This document shows positions 10,647 through 22,595 of a stretch of DNA of 64,000 nt, piece after piece; the first letter of the stretch is position 1; each line of letters begins with the position of its first letter. Origin of the DNA: Viscum album (Eukaryota; Streptophyta; Magnoliopsida; Santalales; Viscaceae); the NCBI GenBank assembly GCA_963277665.1, contig OY728163.1, positions 1,905,762,644-1,905,826,643 on the forward strand, written 5' to 3'. Both the position numbers and the translations under genes were made by a program. The notes beneath the pieces are model-generated. The model ran no database searches. It saw only the letters and a program-made list of their open reading frames with translations, and was not told the origin of the DNA.

Positions 10647-13600
10647 TGTCACGACCCGTCCTCGGGGCCCGTGCCGTGACTACCCCAAGCCCGCCTTCCA
10701 TAGGTCAGGGGCTGGCGACTAGCACCAAAGGCGTAAATCCCGATAACTGGGAAGGCATTGCCTTTATAAAAGTAAACAAAACACCATAGAGTACAAGCGG
10801 AAGTAAAACACTAAGTACAAAGAGAAGTGCTGAAAGGTAAATGGGCCAGAATACAAACCCAAATGAAAGTACAACTACAACTGAACAAAGTACAACAGAA
10901 AAAGACAACAACTGGAAGAACGGAAGCGGATCCTGGGTCTTCCTCCTCGGATCCTACCTGAAGGGTAGGTACAGATGGCGCAGCTCCTGGATCGTCCACC
11001 ACGGATCCTACCTGAAGGGTAGGTACAAATAGCCTCCACAATTCTCTCGCCCGTCAACCTCCTCTGTGTGTCGTCTCCCCGTGAAGTCCACCTCCGAATA
11101 CTGACTCGTCGTGTAGTCCACCTCCGGGTACCGTCCAGTCCTCGAACACTCGGCCTCCGTCAGCACTGGCCATCGTCTGCAACCAACACAACGAGGTGCG
11201 GGCATAGCCCGTGCATGGGTGAGTATAACGATACTCAGTAGGGACCCCAAGACCCTCAAGATCTCACAAAAACCAACAAGGATAACCACAAGGAAGATCT
11301 CAACAGATAACCTATACTTAGGTATATGCCCATATATATACCTAAGTTATCAAGTAACCCATCTCAATCATGAGGAAACACATAGATTATGAAATCAACG
11401 GATAACCACTACCCAGGTATGCGCCTATACATATACCTAAGTTATCAAGTGACTCATCTCAATCATGAGGTAAACACAAGGTCATAGACTCAGCTCAAAC
11501 CAGGATTTTTATTATCGAAACCGTAACTACTGAAGAGCCCCGTCTCTGGAGTGTACAATGGTCCTATCACGACTCTGAGGTACTTCTCACTAACCTAAGA
11601 CTGCTGAGATACTCCTCGTGTCGAGTACCGCGGGTCAGCCACCCAAACACAGTAGTGCTTCCCGCCGGGGTATTCCACCCAAACACAGTAGTGCACACCC
11701 CCTAGTAGCCTGCTGAGGTACTCTCCGGACGAGTACCACGGGTCTACACTGTCACACAGGTAGTGCTCCATCCGCCATGGGTCTGTACCCAAAAAAAGTA
11801 GTGCTCCGTCCGCCATGGGTCTGCTCCCAAACAAAGTAGTGCTCCGTCCACTGGGCTAGTCGACTCACTCCAAGTCGAGTCGGTCAAGCAGTCGTCAGGT
11901 CTCAGTCGGCTACACAGTCTCCGTACTCTGCACGCTCGTCTCTGGGAGGGTCCTCTCCACGAGCTACAGGTCGATACTCCAAGTATCTCAAAGTCCCACT
12001 AAGAAGTATCTCAAAGGGCCGTCTCGTCATAGGGGTATCAACGCAACAGACGGCGCGTCAATCGGACGCCCGGTCTGTGAGTTATTTGCCTTTTCGTCCC
12101 AGGGGCCCGATTGGTTTCGTGAGCAAACCAATCTGGCCATATCTCAAATGTACCCCAAACTCTCATAGGGTATAATCATAGGGACTGTTTCTCAACGTGA
12201 TCACCAACGTCGCTGACGGTTCGTCAAACGAACGTCCAGTCTGAAAGATATCAGCTTTTCCGTTCCAAGGGCCCGATTGGATTTCGGGTACAATCAAACC
12301 TGGACACTATCCAACAGCAACCAAAACTCAGGCTAAGTATGCCAAAAGTTCCGTCTCATCAAGAGGAATTCAACGAGACAGAAGACACATCAATCGGACA
12401 CCCGGTCTGTGAGTTATTGGATTTTTCGTTCCAAGGGCCCGGTTGGTTTCATGAGCGAACCAACCCAACCACACTCCGACGACATCCAAATATTGAGCGG
12501 AGTAAGCCAAAAGATCCGTCTCACTTAGAGGAATCCATCAAAGTTGACGGCACGTCAATCGGACGTCCGGATCTCAAGATATGAGCGTTTCTGCTCCGAG
12601 GGCCCGATTGGTTTCGTGTACGAACCAACCCGGCCGAACCCAAGTATTCCGAAACCTTGAGTGCGATATACCGAAACGACCGTCTCGATCCAAGGATTGC
12701 ATCACCGCTGACAGTGCATCGATCGGAGGTCTACAACTCAAGATATGGGCGAAAGACCGTGAGGGGTCCGAAAACGGGGGGTCTGGGCCCGGACCGACCC
12801 GGATGGCGTGACCCGACCCGGCCGGGGTGGCCCGAACCGGCCTGGGCGCGACCCGGCCCGTCTGGTGGGTCGGCTCGGCCGGTTACGACCGAGCGGAGCG
12901 GAGCGGGGCGCTGCCCCCGCGTGAAGAACCGCGGCCCCGCGTGGGGCCGCCCATGCCAGCGGACGTGGCAGCCGGACGCGTCCCGCCGCCCCCCTCCGGT
13001 CCTGCGCGGTTGTGGGACTGCGTTCCGCCGCCGCGGTGGCTTCTTCCAGCGGCGCACCGGGCGCCACCTCCACCCGCTACCGGCGCCGCTGTGCCGGCGA
13101 GGCGCGCCGGCGGGCTGTTCCGCGGACCACCGGACGGGTTCCGGTGGTCAGAAATTTGTGCCGTCTTCGCCAATGGCCCTCCCGGGACCCTTCCTTCACT
13201 ACGAGGATCCCACAACGCCCGTGCGGCTTCTTTTGTTGTTTTCCGGCACGGCGCGACGGCGCCGTGGCTTGTTCAACTTCATCGGCGCGGCGCGACGGCG
13301 CTGCGCTTCTTAGCCCTTCCTCATAATTTCCGCGCGGTGCAACGGCACCGCGCCGCCTTTCAATTGCCGCTACAAATTCAAACAACAAGGGGGGAGGAGG
13401 GTCGGCCGTGTTCGTGCGGTCCGACCTCCTCCCGTTATAATGATAGCAAGCGGCCATCTAATAGAAGTCGATGTACGACAAAGAAATAATTCACGGACAA
13501 AAACAATAATCCTCAACATCAATCCGCATGAACGAATGATCCGTGGATCAACCTGGAATTGGTTGGTCCACGCTCGTCGTTCTTTTCTCAAAAGATAAGA

Positions 13601-14661
13601 GAACACCAAATAAATTCCTCTACATGGATATTTGACGTCGCACGTCGGGTGTCGCTAAGAACGACGTCGCGGGGTCGGACGTAGATTCCGTGGACGTCGG
13701 GGTGCGTCCGAGGAGGAAAAGACATCTCCTCACTTGTTTCTATGATAAAGAAGGAAGGTACGTTGTCGTTGGCGATGATCACCGCGGTCGGCGACTTCTC
13801 CCTTGTCGTTGAGGAAGATGAAGACAGAAGAATCCGGGTCGCCGAGTCTTCTAAGTCGAAGGGTCGATGTTCTTTGTCGGAGAAGAACCGTTCCTCACGT
13901 TCTTCAACGTGGAAGATGAAGTTCTTCAAAGTATAGAACTCTCCCTCTCACAATTTTCCAAAGCAAAAACCAAACTGAAATAAAATATGGCTTTGCCTTA
14001 TTTTATTTACTTATGCAAACATTTTCAAAAACTCAAAATTCAAAACACATAACTCACTTAATTAAGTTAATGTGTTGGCTTTGAATTAAAGTGGGGAGAG
14101 GGAAAGTCACCCTAATCAATGGTGAGTTTTTAAGGGTTACACACTTAAGAGGGAGTTTTAAGAATTTGAAGGGGTGGGGCTCGTGTGGGCCCCACCTCAC
14201 AAATATCCTAACAAGAGAAGTTAGGATTTAGTGGGTCCCACCCCAACTCCCTCACATGGAAGTTAAACCACTTAGAAGAGAGAAATAAAGTTGTGACACA
14301 ACTTTATTTCACTTAACACTTAAACCTCTTAGTAAAGAAATAAAATAAAATTGTAAAACAATTATTTTTATTCCTCACATTTTTAACAACTCCTCCCGAG
14401 TAAATTCACCTTCGGAAAAGGTGCTCCCAAGCAATTACCGGCGCTGCGGTTTCATCGGTGCCCTTAGAATTCGATTCCGAACACCGGTTCAAAAGTTAGA
14501 AAATCCCGCTCGTTCGTTCACTGATCGTACCCGAGCCAAACTTCGGAAAATGATTTCGGGCACACCGGGCCTCAGAATCAGGTGCTGTCAGAAACTGCGT
14601 TCTTGTAAAATTCCAAAAAAAATTTAGAAAAAATTTTCCTTGAATTTTCCGGGTCTTTACA
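10647..14661 (-). mobile_element. Element A 5' LTR, complete
   Basis: It is 4015 bp with TGTCACGACC at the left and TCTTTACA at the right, read as TGTAAAGACCCGG on the element's own strand. Besides the part shared with the 3' LTR it holds the unique U3 tip 13578-14661. It carries the same 95-bp pair, five 165-bp units and GC-rich island. A short repeat with 'aaagtagtgctccgtcc' has one extra copy near 11790-11850 compared with the 3' LTR. Confidence 0.92.
11985..12790. repeat. Five imperfect tandem repeats of about 165 bp in element A 5' LTR
   Basis: Anchors lie at 12071, 12237, 12403, 12568 and 12724, the same spacings (166, 166, 165, 156) as in the other LTR. The conserved cores are GGGCCCGGTTGG-like strings and a region ending in CTCAAGATATGAG or GTTATT variants. 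Confidence 0.85.
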
Positions 14662-14786
14662 ATACAGGTAAGTCGACTGAATCCACCTATACACTTACAC
14701 ACATGTACACTTTGATAAATATATATACCCCATAATTAAATTCACATATTCACAAATATATGAGGGAATATGTGTAAGGAGGGTAT

Positions 14787-14818
<32 letters not shown>

Positions 14819-14898
14819 ACACACACACACACACACCTATGTATATGTGTGTAAGACTTAAAGGAGCCATAAGATCCTATAATTAACCAAGGGGAATC
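14662..14898 (-). mobile_element. Element E right LTR, second segment, with (AC)n microsatellite
   Basis: This is the piece between the A target duplication and the C target duplication. It has no coding potential. A long AC dinucleotide run with one GA interruption covers about 14786-14836. Confidence 0.5.
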
Positions 14899-14903
14899 AA
14901 AAT

Positions 14904-16992
14904 TGTTATGAACTAGCCTAGATACATTGGTACCCAAATAACCAAGATGATCCTGACATGGCTTGAAGGGTTTTTTTGATCTCCATGGGTTGATGAAAAT
15001 AACCTAGCATCATATAATATGAAAGTGGGAATGATTTTTCCATAAACACAACAGAATCAGGAGATACCAGTCAATATGAAAAAAAGAAAACTCCATAGGG
15101 ATAATTATACTAGAAGTAAAACAGGTATGAAAACCCATAGTTCAACCAAAAAGTACTAAAAAACATGATAAAAACCCAAGTACTAGTGGACACAACTGTC
15201 CAAGCCCAAGGTTAAATAAAAAAATCACCTCCAAGTGGAACTTTACCCTTGATCAAACCTAGAAGAAGATAATATATAAACACCTGAAGGCATAGGTTGT
15301 GTGTGAACTAAAATCCTAGTAGGGTATCACTAAGGATTCTATAATAAGATGCCAAAATTAATTAACCAAATAAAGATTTAAAATTTAAATAAATATGCAT
15401 AGAAGTTCAAAAAAATATTTAAAACAAATCATGTTTTACATTTTAAATGATGTAAATATTTCTAAATAATGGTTTTATAAAAAGTTTATATAAAATAGTT
15501 TATATAATTTCACAAGGGATATGTAAAAAAGTTTACAATAATGGAATATATATCAAAATAATCACAATGTAGGAACATGTTCATATAACAAGGGTATGAT
15601 AGTTCTAGGTTATGGTATCCTCACACACACATATAATGAAAATGGAAATGTGCACACACGTCCCTTTGAAACTAGTCAAAGAGGATTGACCAAAATCCCA
15701 CTGAAGATAAGATCTGCCTATAAATTTATTTTAGATTGTAAAGCGTCAATCTATTGATATTAAATCACTGACTATCTAGGATTTCATGTGCTCAAAGAAC
15801 AATCAATAATTGGAAATTTATTTCAAAACTGTTTAAAATAAAATTCATCACATTATTACTATTTCAATATGCCAATTTCTATTTAAAAACCAAAATGGAT
15901 TTTTGGTCTAATCATGCCTTTTCCCTGATAAAACTAATGGATTTATATCAAAATAATTTAATCGAATTTCATCATATACAAATTTGAAATCAATTTCAAA
16001 AATAAAATTCAAAATTCAATTTCACAATTTAAATTCCACAATTTATATTTTCTCAATTTTCCATAAAATACAAATCACACTGCAATTCAATGTAATTGGA
16101 GGGGGGGGGGGGTTCCACCAATTTCATGAAAAATCTTATTCAAACTCCCAATTCAATGGAATTGGGTTTTTACCAAACCAATTGAAATCAATTAAAATCA
16201 AATAAAATATTTAATTTAAATCAATCAATTTAGGGTTAATTAAATTGGTCATCATAAATAGAACAACCTACCTCAGGGTCACAAGATCACAAATCACAAA
16301 TCCCTAAGAAGGAAACTCCAATGAAGAACATCAAAAATGAAGATATAAGAATCAAACCTAGATTCATGTTCTGAAACAATAGGTATTAGATCCTCCAATA
16401 ACATGAAGATCTAATAAAACATTGGGATGAGATGATAAGAGAGTGGGATATATAAAAGGAGGATGTAGATCTTATTATTAAGGGACTGAACGAATATCAC
16501 ATAGATTCAATCCACCTTGAAGAGGGTTTGGAGGAGAAAAAACTAGATCATGGGTGCCCTAAATACTGAATAAAACGTTCAGCCTTGAGTTAGGGCTGAG
16601 CTGGTGTCAAAATAGGGGTATTGGGAATTTTGAATCAATTTTTAGATTAATTAAGAGTAGTGTGCATAGTTTTATTTATAGGGTTGCATAGTTAGAAAAA
16701 CTGTGCACCCTAGACATGCACCCATACTGACAGGGTTACATGGTTTTTCCTTTATGGGTGCATGGTTTTTCAAACCATGAACAAAACATGAAAACCCTCA
16801 ATATCTAGGTTTGCTGGTTTTTCACTACCAAGGCACATGGTTAGGGAAAACTGGAACCATCCTTACCCAATACAGAAGCCATTCAAAATTTTAAAAATTT
16901 CATCTAAAACACCCATAAATAAAACCCAGAAAAATCATGATCAAAATATGAATTTAGTAATACCTAAAAACAGTAACAAGAAGTTATAAACA
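14904..16992 (-). mobile_element. Element C left (3') LTR
   Basis: It starts TGTTATGAAC and ends TTATAAACA, 2089 bp. It is colinear with 33134-35250, for example the 'gtagggtatcac' block at 15320 against 'gtagggtctcaat' at 33546, and 'tttttcaaaccatgaac' in both. It contains a G-run at 16100-16112. No gene is seen. Confidence 0.85.
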
Positions 16993-17002
16993 CCCCACCA
17001 TA
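16993..17002 (-). other. Polypurine tract of element C
   Basis: The minus strand reads TATGGTGGGG directly before the LTR tip. It follows the pol stop by about 27 bases. Confidence 0.75.
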
Positions 17003-17028
17003 CAAACTTTTTATCCCCAAAAATCCTA

Positions 17029-17330
17029 TTAAAAAGCTTCCATGTCAAAAATATGAGGCCAATTATCTCTCAGTATTGCCTCTCTATCCCAAGTCTTATA
17101 AGTATCAGAACCATGATTCCATTTCACTCAAACCAAAGGTATAGTCCCCCAAAAATTACCTTTGTTTCAAAATAAACTATCTTGACTGGATGCTCAGTTA
17201 TGAATAAACCAGGCTTGATATTGAGATCACTATAGATCATAACATGAGTTGAATCAGAAATATATTTTTGTAGATGAGATATATGAAAACCATTATGTAT
17301 CAAAGTCAACTATGGTTTAGGTGGTTAATG
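17029..17330 (-). pseudogene. pol: Element C pol C-terminus: integrase tail and chromodomain
   Basis: The minus strand gives FHISHLQKYISDSTHVMIYS and HPVKIVYFETKV, then after an in-frame stop WNHGSDTYKTWDREAILRDN and WPHIFDMEAF, ending in TAA at 17029-17031. These match the FHVSxLRKY, PVxIxDxKxK and WxNHxxxxATWExExxMRxxYPxLF blocks of plant Tekay/Del-type chromoviruses. The tail is complete and in register, but a stop codon and lost basic residues make it inactive. The chromodomain normally directs integration to chromatin marks; here this is family knowledge only. Confidence 0.8.
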
Positions 17331-17499
17331 GTAATACACTTTCTCCACCCACTCAAAAACATAAAAAAGTCCCATAAAATATAGAGAATGTTTCCCTCAT
17401 CTCTAAAGACATCGATGACCTAACCGAGGTGATAATTTCAGGAAAACCTAGGCACCAAATGAAAATTTAAATGGTCTACAATGATGATAAATATAATAT

Positions 17500-17910
17500 T
17501 TATAGCATATATATTCAATTCATATTCTCTAAAGAATCAATTGAATCTTTGATGTCATCTCTTGAAACAAGTTTGGTCCTACCAAGGAACTTTCACCAAT
17601 ATCTGACCAGCACAATGGATATTTACAAGGTCTTCCATACAAGGCCTCAAAAGGTGCCATTCTAATTATATAATGGTAACTATTGTTATAAAAAGACTCA
17701 ACCAAGTTGATATGGTCATCCCAATATCCAACAAATTCAATAACATAGGTGTAATCATATTCTACACAATCTATATAGATCTTTATGTCTTTCAATTCGA
17801 TTGCAGATGGTATGTCATGATCAAACAGACCTAAGATCCCAGTGCCTCATGAAGACGTCTCCAAAAATGAGAAGTGAATCTAAGGTCCCTATCAAAGACT
17901 ATAGAAGATG
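17500..17910 (-). pseudogene. pol: Element C integrase core remnant
   Basis: Readable minus-strand blocks are FDRDLRFTSHFWRRLHEALG (containing the second catalytic Asp, at about 17850-17900) and WDDHINLVESFYNNSYHYII then MAPFEALYGRP..PLCWSDIGE (17560-17710). Between them are stops and a frame change, and the segment that should hold the catalytic Glu is scrambled. Gypsy integrase identity is clear and activity is excluded. Confidence 0.85.
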
Positions 17911-19300
17911 GAACTTTGTGAAAATGAACAATCTCTTTCACATGCATATTTAACCCGTATTCAAATTTTTTTTGTATCACAAATGGGTATAAATTTAGAT
18001 GATTTATTCATTATATCAATCACAAACCATATTATATTATTATTTCCATAGGTATGAATCAACCCACCACAAAGTCCATAGATATCTCTTCCCACTTCGA
18101 AGTTTTCATTAGAAGTGGATGAAAAAAACTCGAATTTATACGGTGCTCAACCATGACCTGATAGAATGTATAACAATGAGATACAAAATCAAAAATGCCC
18201 TATATCATACTTGGCCATCCGAATCTACAGTACAAGTCATAAAACATATTGATGGTTCCTGGGTGCACTACCTACTAGGAATTATATCAACCCCCCATCA
18301 AATATTTCCTCACTACTAACAACAAAACAAAAGTGATTAATAAAAAATAGAATGCCCTATGTGGAGAAAGAACAGTCAGCAATGAAATATCCACCATAAA
18401 TATAGTCTCTAATGCCACTGAAATCATCATAAAGCTCTTGTTACTAAATAATAAACTCAATAAGATAGGATTTAAACTTTACACTAGACAATGAAACCTT
18501 TTCTCATGATTCCTAGACTCCAATATGAAACTGTTCAAAATGACCCATCATATTTCACTCTTCTGATGATTATTTCATGACATGGGTTGGAAATTTCCTT
18601 CTCAAATAATCTTCAATGATATTCCATTTTCCCAATGTATAGAATATGTTGAATTCGAATGATTATAGTTATTCCACCCAACACATCTGGTGGATATTCA
18701 AATATTTTTTAGAGAAGATATAACTCAAGATCTTGGGTTGGAATATAGGTTAAACTTTTCTACAAAGAGGTAGTTCAACCAACTCTTAATCACATACATA
18801 ATAGCTATGAGTTCAATGTCATGGGTTGGGTAATTCTTCTTGTTTGGACTAAGCTCATGAGAGAAATAAGAAATGACATGATCACCCTATATAAGAATAC
18901 ATCTCAAACCTAAACCCGATGCATAACAAAAAACCATACAGCCCTACCAGGTCTCTGGAAGTTTTAACACCGTCATAGTAGTCAAAATACATTTCAACTC
19001 AATAAAAGAACTTTGGAATTTTATATCCTAAAAAAACTTCACTCCCTTATAAGTTAGATGAGTCATCAGAGAAACCAAATTTGGGAAATCCTTTTTGAAA
19101 TGATAGTAATATCACTATAAACCCAAGAGGCTATAAATCTAAAAAACATTCTATGGTTATTCCCATGTCATAAAAGATTTAAAATTTTCAGGATCAACTC
19201 AAATACCATGTTCTGACACTATGTTTCCCAAGAACATCACTTCCAAAATCCAAATATCCCATTTCGAAAGCTTAGATAAAGTTAGTGAATTCTCAAAAAT
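17911..19300 (-). pseudogene. pol: Element C pol, connection/RNase H to integrase N-terminus, decayed
   Basis: This lies between the recognisable reverse transcriptase and integrase blocks of the same element and has the expected length for RNase H plus the integrase zinc-binding end. I could not read clear motifs here, and stops occur in all minus frames. The assignment rests on position. Confidence 0.5.
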
Positions 19301-19860
19301 TACCCAACTTATTTGAGATGATGTGCATGATCCTACTTGAACATAGAGTAAACAATTAATTTATCTAAAAATATAACCATGAATGCATCAAGGTAATCAT
19401 GGAAAATCTTTTTCATCAAATCCAAAAAGTCTATATGATCTTTGGACAAAACAAATGGAATGACAAGGTATTCATAATGGATGTAACTTCTTTGAAAGTA
19501 ACTTTTATGAATGTAAAATTATTTTATACTCAACTGATGGTAACAGAATTGAAGATAAATCTTCAAGAAAAAAATTCTCCCATTCAAATGATCAAATAGA
19601 TAATCAATCCGTGGTAATAGATACTTGTTATTTACCATAAATAAATTTTTGTTTTGGTAATCAACATAAAGGAGAAGTGACCCATCATATTTCTTAGTAA
19701 AAAGAACTAGCTCCTCCCAAGGGGACACACTCATGTGTATAAATAATTTCTCTAAGCAATAATCCAACTGAGACTTCCACTCTTTAATTTCAGCTGGTTC
19801 CATGAAGTAAGACAAAATAGAAACTGGTTGAGTACCATGCATTAAATTGATAAAAAAATC
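19300..19860 (-). pseudogene. pol: Element C reverse transcriptase remnant
   Basis: The minus strand carries PAEIKEWKSQLDYCLEK, SVSPWEELVLFTKKYDGSLL, then YLLPRIDYLFDHLNGR and YHQLSIK (19519-19842), the fingers and palm order of gypsy reverse transcriptase. Further on, near 19335-19375, the active-site box reads VIFLDKLIVYS where VFIDDILVYS is usual, so the second catalytic Asp is Lys. With this and the stops, the enzyme is dead. Confidence 0.88.
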
Positions 19861-20589
19861 AACCTAATATAAAATTAGAAAACCATATAAATTAGAAGGG
19901 AAAATTTTAGGAAATTTAATGAAAACTGGAGGGAGATCATCACTAAAAGATTCTCACTCTAGATCAAAAGCAAACACTGATATCACTTTCCCTAACTCGA
20001 GATAATAATGTCTGACTCCACTCAACCTTGGGTACTATTTTACATGAAATACATGACACACCTCATAAGGCACAATAAAGGATACCCGTTGAAGATAACT
20101 ATCAATATATGCTTTACTGGAAATGAACCAAGAAATCCTAAATAGGTTGTCAATAGTTTTCATGTTGAGAACTAGAAAATATAAAGAAATCTTGATATCT
20201 GATAAAGATAAAATACAAGTTGAACTATGGAGACCCTGCTATCTATTAACTCTGAGAGGTGTAATAACATCCATCACATAAGATAAAATATCTATAAGAA
20301 GATTTATCATATTCACATTATGGATTGAAATAAAAAAAGAGATACACCAATATCAAATAAAGTAGTTACTAATGAAAAATCTATAGATGTGGTACCTATT
20401 ATAGTCACTGGACCCATATCTACATCCTCTAGACACTCTTCCATTGAGTGAAGAATCTTTGTTGTAGAATCATATGAATGAAACCCATTTTTTCATGAAG
20501 AATATGATTTCACCATAATTTTGGTAGGTGGTGATGATGTTTTCAACTTTGTGGAGTGAATTAGATATGGGAGAACTTCTAAAAGTGAC

Positions 20590-20994
20590 TTGAGAATACA
20601 CAAGAACCACTTATCTTGGGTGCCTCAGTGAATACCCTCATTGAGTTCCCTAGATTACCATACTGGTAATAAATCAAAGGACATATTTCAGGCACTGTAT
20701 ATGGTCTTGAAAAACCCTAATTTCGAGAACTACCATGAGAATCATTATAGTTAATCTTAAATTTATGGGAACTCACACCACCACTGGGAGAAAAAGAAAC
20801 TGCCATAAAACTTAAATTTCTAGTTAGGTCTATTTACACCATCAATGTTCTATCTAGAACATCAATATAAGAGGAAAAAATCAGCAAGAAAACCTGAGGG
20901 AGAATATCAAATTGAAGTCCCATATCAAAACATCGAGTCTTAATCTTCTCATTGTATAAAATATCTGGTGAAAATGTACAATCTTAGTAAAATA
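20590..20994 (-). pseudogene. gag: Element C gag, C-terminal part
   Basis: On the minus strand leading away from the B insertion I read CFDMGLQFDILPQVF and SYIDVLDRTLMV, followed after a stop by DLTRNLSFM and later CPLIYYQYGNLGNSM, which looks like a degraded zinc knuckle (CxxCxxxGHxxxxC). This continues the gag frame found at 32400-32580 on the other side of B. Confidence 0.6.
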
Positions 20995-20999
20995 GTTTT

Positions 21000-22562
21000 T
21001 GTAATGCCCCGACCTCAGTTACCCAGAGTCGGTGCATTACTTTAATACATTTTCATGATTATAAGGAATCAAGTCTTGAAGGACCGATCTATTTAGCAGT
21101 CTTGGAAAATAGATTACATACATGAACACTACATTACACTTTATAACATACAACACAGCATACATAATCCTTTGATAATCCCATTTTTCCTTTAGCTTAA
21201 CCCAACATCTCAATCATAAAACACTTCTTGGGATCCTGGGAAAATAAAACATAAGAAAGGGGTGATCTCAGATGCTCAGTAAGGGTAAATAATTTAGCAG
21301 AAGCTATAAAATTTTAAGGCAAGATGTGTAATAAAAAAACAGCCTTTTAAACATAAAATTGAACATAATATGGCAAAAATAAATCAAACATTACCATATT
21401 AACATGCACATGGATATTCTACTAGTCGAATAATCACATGTAATAACTAATTTCATAATGTGGGAATGCATAATGCCAGACATCATAACCACATAGTCAA
21501 GGCCTCATGCCAAGACTACAAATAATTTTTTTTGCCAAGGCCTTATGCCAAGACACTAGTTTGTCTCATGAGACCTACCGATGCATCGAGGAGATATATA
21601 GGGCTCCACTCGTCACTTAATAAGTCTAATACATTCCTCACATGAAAAGGTTGAAACATAACATAAACATTCATATTAAAACTAGTATACGAAATGTAAA
21701 TACTTTAACCATGAACCATGAATGGTATAAAAATAGCAGATCCATAGTCAAACATATCACAAAACCTTCAATACAATATGCAAGATTGTATCTATAATAA
21801 ATCAACTTCAAACAAGTTTAAAATCAATCAAAGGATGTTGACATAGATGAAAATTATCAGTAAAATGATTTGAGAGAAATACCCCTTTTTTATGAAATCG
21901 TTTAAAAGTCTCAAAATTTATAAATGAAGTCATTTAAAAGATATTTTTGAATCAAAGTGTCCCATACCACTTTGAAAAATTTTAAAATAATTATCATTTC
22001 AAAACATTCATGTCCATATAAATAAATCCTTAAAATCATTTTGAAAACATGGACATTAATTAAAAGGGTTTAAAAGGATAAATATTTAAAACATTAAAAT
22101 TGATAATCTTGTTAAATAGACCCTCCCATAAAACCTTAAAAGAATAATTTTGAAAACATTTTTATTAAATATGGGTATCTATGATAAGTATGTCCCAAAA
22201 AATACTTACACATGAACAATCTCTGATAATAATGAGATTGAGGAAATAACCCTTACCTTGTACTTTCCTTTGGTCGAGGGTACGCTTAAACTCCTGTATA
22301 ATGACCATACTATGTTATTAAATTATACCAAAACCATATTCATATTTATTATATTATAAAAAATTCATTTATGACTTTATACTACCCATTTAATAATGAT
22401 TTCCATGTTAAATTAACATTTCGGGTAATAATTGCTTTCTCTATCATACGTGTTTTAACTTGTTATTCTTGATCGTATAATTTAGATCATGATTTAAATA
22501 CTTAAAGAATATAAAATTGATTTATATATCATATATATTTAGAATATAAATATTTATAATAG

Positions 22563-22595
<33 letters not shown>

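Larger units (their letters stand above)
7140..14661 (-). mobile_element. Element A: Ty3/gypsy retrotransposon with 4-kb LTR, internally deleted
   Basis: It has TGT...ACA ends and is flanked by a perfect 5-bp target duplication, ATACA at 7135-7139 and 14662-14666. It consists of a truncated 3' LTR (7140 to about 10077), a 0.57-kb interior holding a gag fragment, a primer site (10633-10643) and a complete 5' LTR (10647-14661, 4015 bp). The primer site adjoining the right LTR sets the element on the minus strand. The interior deletion removed the rest of gag, all pol, the polypurine tract and about 1.08 kb of the 3' LTR tip. The first roughly 125 aligned LTR bases differ at five positions, so the insertion is recent relative to its surroundings. 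The long LTR, Met primer and gag style suggest a Tekay/Del-like chromovirus, by inference. Confidence 0.93.

Noticed and set aside
7140..13577. Interpretation of the 7140/10647 repeat as a simple tandem segmental duplication
   Set aside because: A primer site, a gag fragment between copies, TGT...ACA ends and a 5-bp target duplication at 7135 and 14662 show an LTR element.
14786..14836. CRISPR-like or regulatory array at the AC-rich tract
   Set aside because: It is a plain dinucleotide microsatellite without spacers.
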